64,000 nt of DNA from the NCBI RefSeq assembly GCF_031157255.1, contig NZ_JAVIFX010000030.1:46091-110090 (forward strand), written 5' to 3'. Position numbers and translations under genes: made by a program. This DNA is from Bradyrhizobium sp. LHD-71 (GTDB lineage Bacteria > Pseudomonadota > Alphaproteobacteria > Rhizobiales > Xanthobacteraceae). Positions 61,396 to 64,000 of the stretch are shown here, piece by piece (positions within the stretch are counted from its first letter, which is position 1; every line of letters begins with the position of its first letter). Below the pieces are notes generated by a model. It ran no database searches, was not told the origin of the DNA, and worked only from the letters and a program-made list of their open reading frames with translations.

Positions 61396-61401
61396 AGTCA
61401 A
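61396..61401 (-). promoter_or_regulatory. Candidate -35 element of gst
   Basis: TTGACT on the minus strand, directly upstream of the inverted repeat at 61356-61393; the spacing to CAATCT is 17 bases. Confidence 0.4.
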
Positions 61402-61423
61402 GTTCCATGCAATTGCATGCAAA

Positions 61424-62527
61424 TCACGGTTTCGCGAGCACGCCTCCGGTCTGCGGCGCTACGACGCCGGTCGTTTGTGGAAACGTCAGTGGCAAGCCTT
61501 TGAGGCTGCGGACCGCCAGGAAGCCGAACGCCTGGGCCTCGATTGCGTCGCCTTGCCAACCGAACGACGCCGCTGTCCGAACATCCGCAAGCGGAAGACG
61601 TTGTGACAACATGCGCATCAAGGTCGGATTGTTCGCGCCCCCGCCCGCGGCGATCCAGTTCATGGGAGGCCGCGGCAAGTGCGGCACGATACGGGCGATC
61701 GCTGCCGCTGTGAGCGCAGTCAACGTGGCAGCGCCGTCAGCGGCAGAGAGTTGCGGCAGAACCAGCGACGCAAAATCGTTGCGGTCCAGCGATTTTGGCG
61801 GCGGCAGCGCGAAGAATGCTCTTTGCAGCACTGTCGCGATCCACGCTTCATCCGCCTGTCCGCTGGCGGCGAGCGCGCCGTCGCGATCGACCGCCGCGCC
61901 CGTCGTTCGCAGCATGAAATCGTCGAGCAGCGCATTACCCGGACCGGTGTCGCAGGCGATCAGGGTGTCGCCATCGACATACGAGATGTTCGAAACGCCG
62001 CCGATATTGACGACGCAGACCGGGCTCTCCAGGTGAAGCGAGCGCACGAGCGCGCAGTGATAGACCGGCACCAGCGGCGCCCCCTGCCCGCCGGCAGCAA
62101 CATCAGCTGCACGCAGATCGTAGACCGCGGGGATTTGCAGGGCTGCCGCCAGCGACGCGCCGTCACCGATCTGCACCGTCAGGTGCTGTTCGGGCCGGTG
62201 CAATACGGTCTGGCCGTGAAAGCCGATGACATCGATACTTTCGCGCGCAATGTGCTGCTTGCGGAGAAAATTCTCTACGGCTTCGACATGCGCTGCGGTG
62301 ATCATGCGCTCGGCGTCGGCAAGGACGCCGGGTCGTTCGGAGCGATCAGCCATAGCGCTCGCGTCGGCTAGTCCCTGCCGCAACAGCGCGCGCTCAGCGT
62401 CTGTGTAGGGCCGATAGCCGATCGGGCCGAACGCCGAGATGGTCTCGCCGTCGGTCTCGATCAGGGCGACGTCGACGCCGTCCATCGACGTGCCGCTCAT
62501 GAGCCCGATTGTGCGCACCGACGCCAT
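61424..62527 (-). CDS. anmK: Anhydro-N-acetylmuramic acid kinase
   Basis: AnmK phosphorylates and opens 1,6-anhydroMurNAc released by lytic transglycosylases, giving MurNAc-6-P for recycling. The 367-residue product starts with the family hallmark TIGLMSGTSMDGVDVALIET, and has DVIGFHGQTVLHRPEQH, CVVNIGGVSNISYVDGD and CDTGPGNALLDDFM in the ATPase fold. NWIAAGGGANNPTLM follows near 290. Divergent from tyrS with about 97 bases between starts; this pair is common in rhizobia. Confidence 0.95.
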   Translation of the reverse strand: MASVRTIGLMSGTSMDGVDVALIETDGETISAFGPIGYRPYTDAERALLRQGLADASAMADRSERPGVLADAERMITAAHVEAVENFLRKQHIARESIDVIGFHGQTVLHRPEQHLTVQIGDGASLAAALQIPAVYDLRAADVAAGGQGAPLVPVYHCALVRSLHLESPVCVVNIGGVSNISYVDGDTLIACDTGPGNALLDDFMLRTTGAAVDRDGALAASGQADEAWIATVLQRAFFALPPPKSLDRNDFASLVLPQLSAADGAATLTALTAAAIARIVPHLPRPPMNWIAAGGGANNPTLMRMLSQRLPLADVRTAASFGWQGDAIEAQAFGFLAVRSLKGLPLTFPQTTGVVAPQTGGVLAKP

Positions 62528-62623
62528 TTAGTGCTCCTGTCCGCTCCTCATGGGCCCGGTTGAATCCGAGGCCAGACCTGTTACACCACCGCGTCTTTCC
62601 AAGCTTCCGGTCCGGAACGAGCG

Positions 62624-63877
62624 ATGTCCACCTTTAAGTCCGATTTCCTTAATGTGCTGCAAAGCCGCGGCTTTATCCACCAGACGTCCGATGCCGAAGG
62701 CCTGGACGCCCTGGCGGCAAAGCGCGAGATCGTGGCCTATGTCGGCTACGATTGCACCGCAGCGTCGCTGCATGTGGGGCATCTGCTGTCGATGATGATG
62801 CTGCATTGGTTGCAGGAAACCGGCAACAAGCCGATCACGCTGATGGGCGGCGGCACCACCCGCGTTGGCGACCCTTCCGGCCGTGACGAGACGCGGAAGC
62901 TGCTCAGCTATGAGCAGATCGACGCGAACAAGGAATCGATCAAGACGACGTTCGCCAAGCTGCTGCGGTTCGGCCAAGGCAAAAGCGACGCCGTCATGGT
63001 CGATAATGCCGAGTGGCTGACGAAGCTCAACTATATCGAGATGCTACGGGACGTCGGCCGGCATTTCTCGATCAATCGCATGTTGTCGATGGACTCGGTG
63101 AAGCTCCGGCTCGATCGCGAGCAGGAACTGTCGTTCATCGAATTCAACTACATGATCCTTCAGTCCTACGACTACGTCGAGCTCGCGCGGCGCTACGGCT
63201 GCAACCTGCAGATGGGCGGATCCGATCAATGGGGCAACATCGTCAACGGCATCGACCTCGGCCGTCGCATGGGCACCCATCAGCTCTACGCGCTCACGTG
63301 TCCCCTGCTGGCGACGTCGTCCGGAGCAAAGATGGGCAAGACTGCCGCAGGCGCCGTCTGGCTGAATGCGGATATGCTTGCGCCCTACGACTACTGGCAA
63401 TTCTGGCGCAACGTAGAAGATGCGGACATCGAGCGCTTCCTGAAGCTCTTCACGATGCTTCCGTTGGAAGAAATCGCGCGCCTCGGCGCTCTCGGCGGCG
63501 CGGAAATCAATGAAGCAAAGAAGCTTCTTGCGACGGAAGCAACCGCGCTGATGCACGGCCGCGAGGCAGCCTTGGCCGCCGCAGAAACCGCGCGCCGCAC
63601 CTTCGAAGAGGGCGCGATTGCAGAGGATCTCCCATCGGTCGCAATCGCTCGCAGCGAGATCGACGGAGGCCTCGGCGTGCTCACCGCTTTCGTGAAGGCG
63701 GGACTAGTCGCCTCGAACGGTGAGGCACGGCGGCAGATCAAATCCGGCGGCCTCAGGGTCAACGATCAGCCGGTGGCGGATGACAAGATGATACTCACGC
63801 AAGCGCATCTGACCTCGGATGCCGTCATCAAACTATCGATGGGACGCAAGCGCCACGTGCTGCTGCGGGTGGAGTGA
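62624..63877 (+). CDS. tyrS: Tyrosyl-tRNA synthetase
   Basis: Class I synthetase charging tRNA-Tyr. The 417-residue product has the HIGH-type motif HVGH at 50-53, the tyrosine pocket ([26 protein letters not shown]), the KMSKS equivalent KMGKT in [15 protein letters not shown] near 235-245 and a C-terminal S4 RNA-binding domain (about 350-415, [20 protein letters not shown]). ATG at 62624. The right end of the gene is followed 26 bases later by an IS3-type fragment. Confidence 0.96.
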   Translation: MSTFKSDFLNVLQSRGFIHQTSDAEGLDALAAKREIVAYVGYDCTAASLHVGHLLSMMMLHWLQETGNKPITLMGGGTTRVGDPSGRDETRKLLSYEQIDANKESIKTTFAKLLRFGQGKSDAVMVDNAEWLTKLNYIEMLRDVGRHFSINRMLSMDSVKLRLDREQELSFIEFNYMILQSYDYVELARRYGCNLQMGGSDQWGNIVNGIDLGRRMGTHQLYALTCPLLATSSGAKMGKTAAGAVWLNADMLAPYDYWQFWRNVEDADIERFLKLFTMLPLEEIARLGALGGAEINEAKKLLATEATALMHGREAALAAAETARRTFEEGAIAEDLPSVAIARSEIDGGLGVLTAFVKAGLVASNGEARRQIKSGGLRVNDQPVADDKMILTQAHLTSDAVIKLSMGRKRHVLLRVE

Positions 63878-63888
63878 TAGCCCGTCAT

Positions 63889-64000
63889 TGCTATAGATGT
63901 TCACTAAATCGGTGATTGGATCGCGGTGGTCTTGGTAGCGGCGAATGCCTTTGGGGTTTGTCCTGCGAGGGCCTGATGAGGCCTGTGATTGTTGTAGTAG
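63889..64000. mobile_element. End of an IS3-family insertion sequence
   Basis: The left end of the element lies within the 26-base gap after tyrS, since the transposase stop is at 63904; candidate left tips beginning TG occur at 63889 and 63898. The terminal inverted repeat cannot be confirmed, because its partner is outside the window. Confidence 0.6.
63904..64000 (-). CDS. IS3-family transposase OrfB, C-terminal end, cut by window edge
   Basis: The minus strand encodes YYNNHRPHQALAGQTPKAFA, then ATKTTAIQSPI and a stop at 63904. This is the extreme C-terminus of an IS3-family integrase-type transposase (rve domain, the typical NNxRPHxALxGxTP motif). The rest lies beyond the right edge, so intactness of the element cannot be judged. 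Confidence 0.85.
   Translation of the reverse strand, partial: YYNNHRPHQALAGQTPKAFAATKTTAIQSPI

Overview
The window is about 64 kb of GC-rich chromosome from an alphaproteobacterium, most likely of the Bradyrhizobium/Rhodopseudomonas/Afipia group or a close relative. The evidence is the protein style: a 188-residue rhizobial-type EF-P that starts on GTG, a class II FBPase in line with homoserine dehydrogenase, a class I PHA synthase, a SUF operon with SufT, and a palindromic intergenic repeat of the kind common in that group. No rRNA, tRNA or CRISPR array was seen.

Layout. 0-4.1 kb: the EF-P modifying enzyme EpmA (cut by the left edge) diverges from efp, followed by an M23 peptidase and a Tat-exported lytic transglycosylase. 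4.1-12 kb: a small membrane protein, recJ, a haloacid-dehalogenase-type hydrolase, and two related crotonases that flank a MerR regulator with a divergent MFS/DUF2938 unit; the MFS gene carries two single-base frameshifts. 11.6-18.8 kb: housekeeping metabolism (hom, glpX, a GNAT, an alanine/LL-DAP-type aminotransferase, a small lipoprotein, phaC, a MAPEG protein).

18.9-33.1 kb is the accessory highlight: a 3871-residue filamentous-haemagglutinin-type (TpsA) exoprotein downstream of FecR, an ECF sigma factor and a small STN-domain protein with no TonB-dependent barrel. All four are on one strand. This layout resembles the Pseudomonas aeruginosa PUMA3 (VreA-VreI-VreR) cell-surface signalling system, which controls a two-partner-secretion protein. 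No TpsB transporter lies in the window.

33.1-39.1 kb: two metallo-beta-lactamase-fold hydrolases, a DedA protein, parE and an SDR. 39.1-44.9 kb: a six-gene sulfonate uptake and desulfonation operon with three different substrate-binding proteins but no flavin reductase. 45.2-49.7 kb: an exported caspase-like protein, rhlE and a diguanylate cyclase. 49.8-57.9 kb: a TfoX-like protein and a SUF iron-sulfur assembly cluster (nifS-like gene, sufB, sufC, sufD, sufS, sufT, a VOC gene, sufA) with a repeat between sufB and sufC. 58-64 kb: an alpha/beta hydrolase, DUF1697, an MFS protein, a GST preceded by a striking inverted repeat, anmK, tyrS, and the end of an IS3-family insertion sequence running off the right edge.
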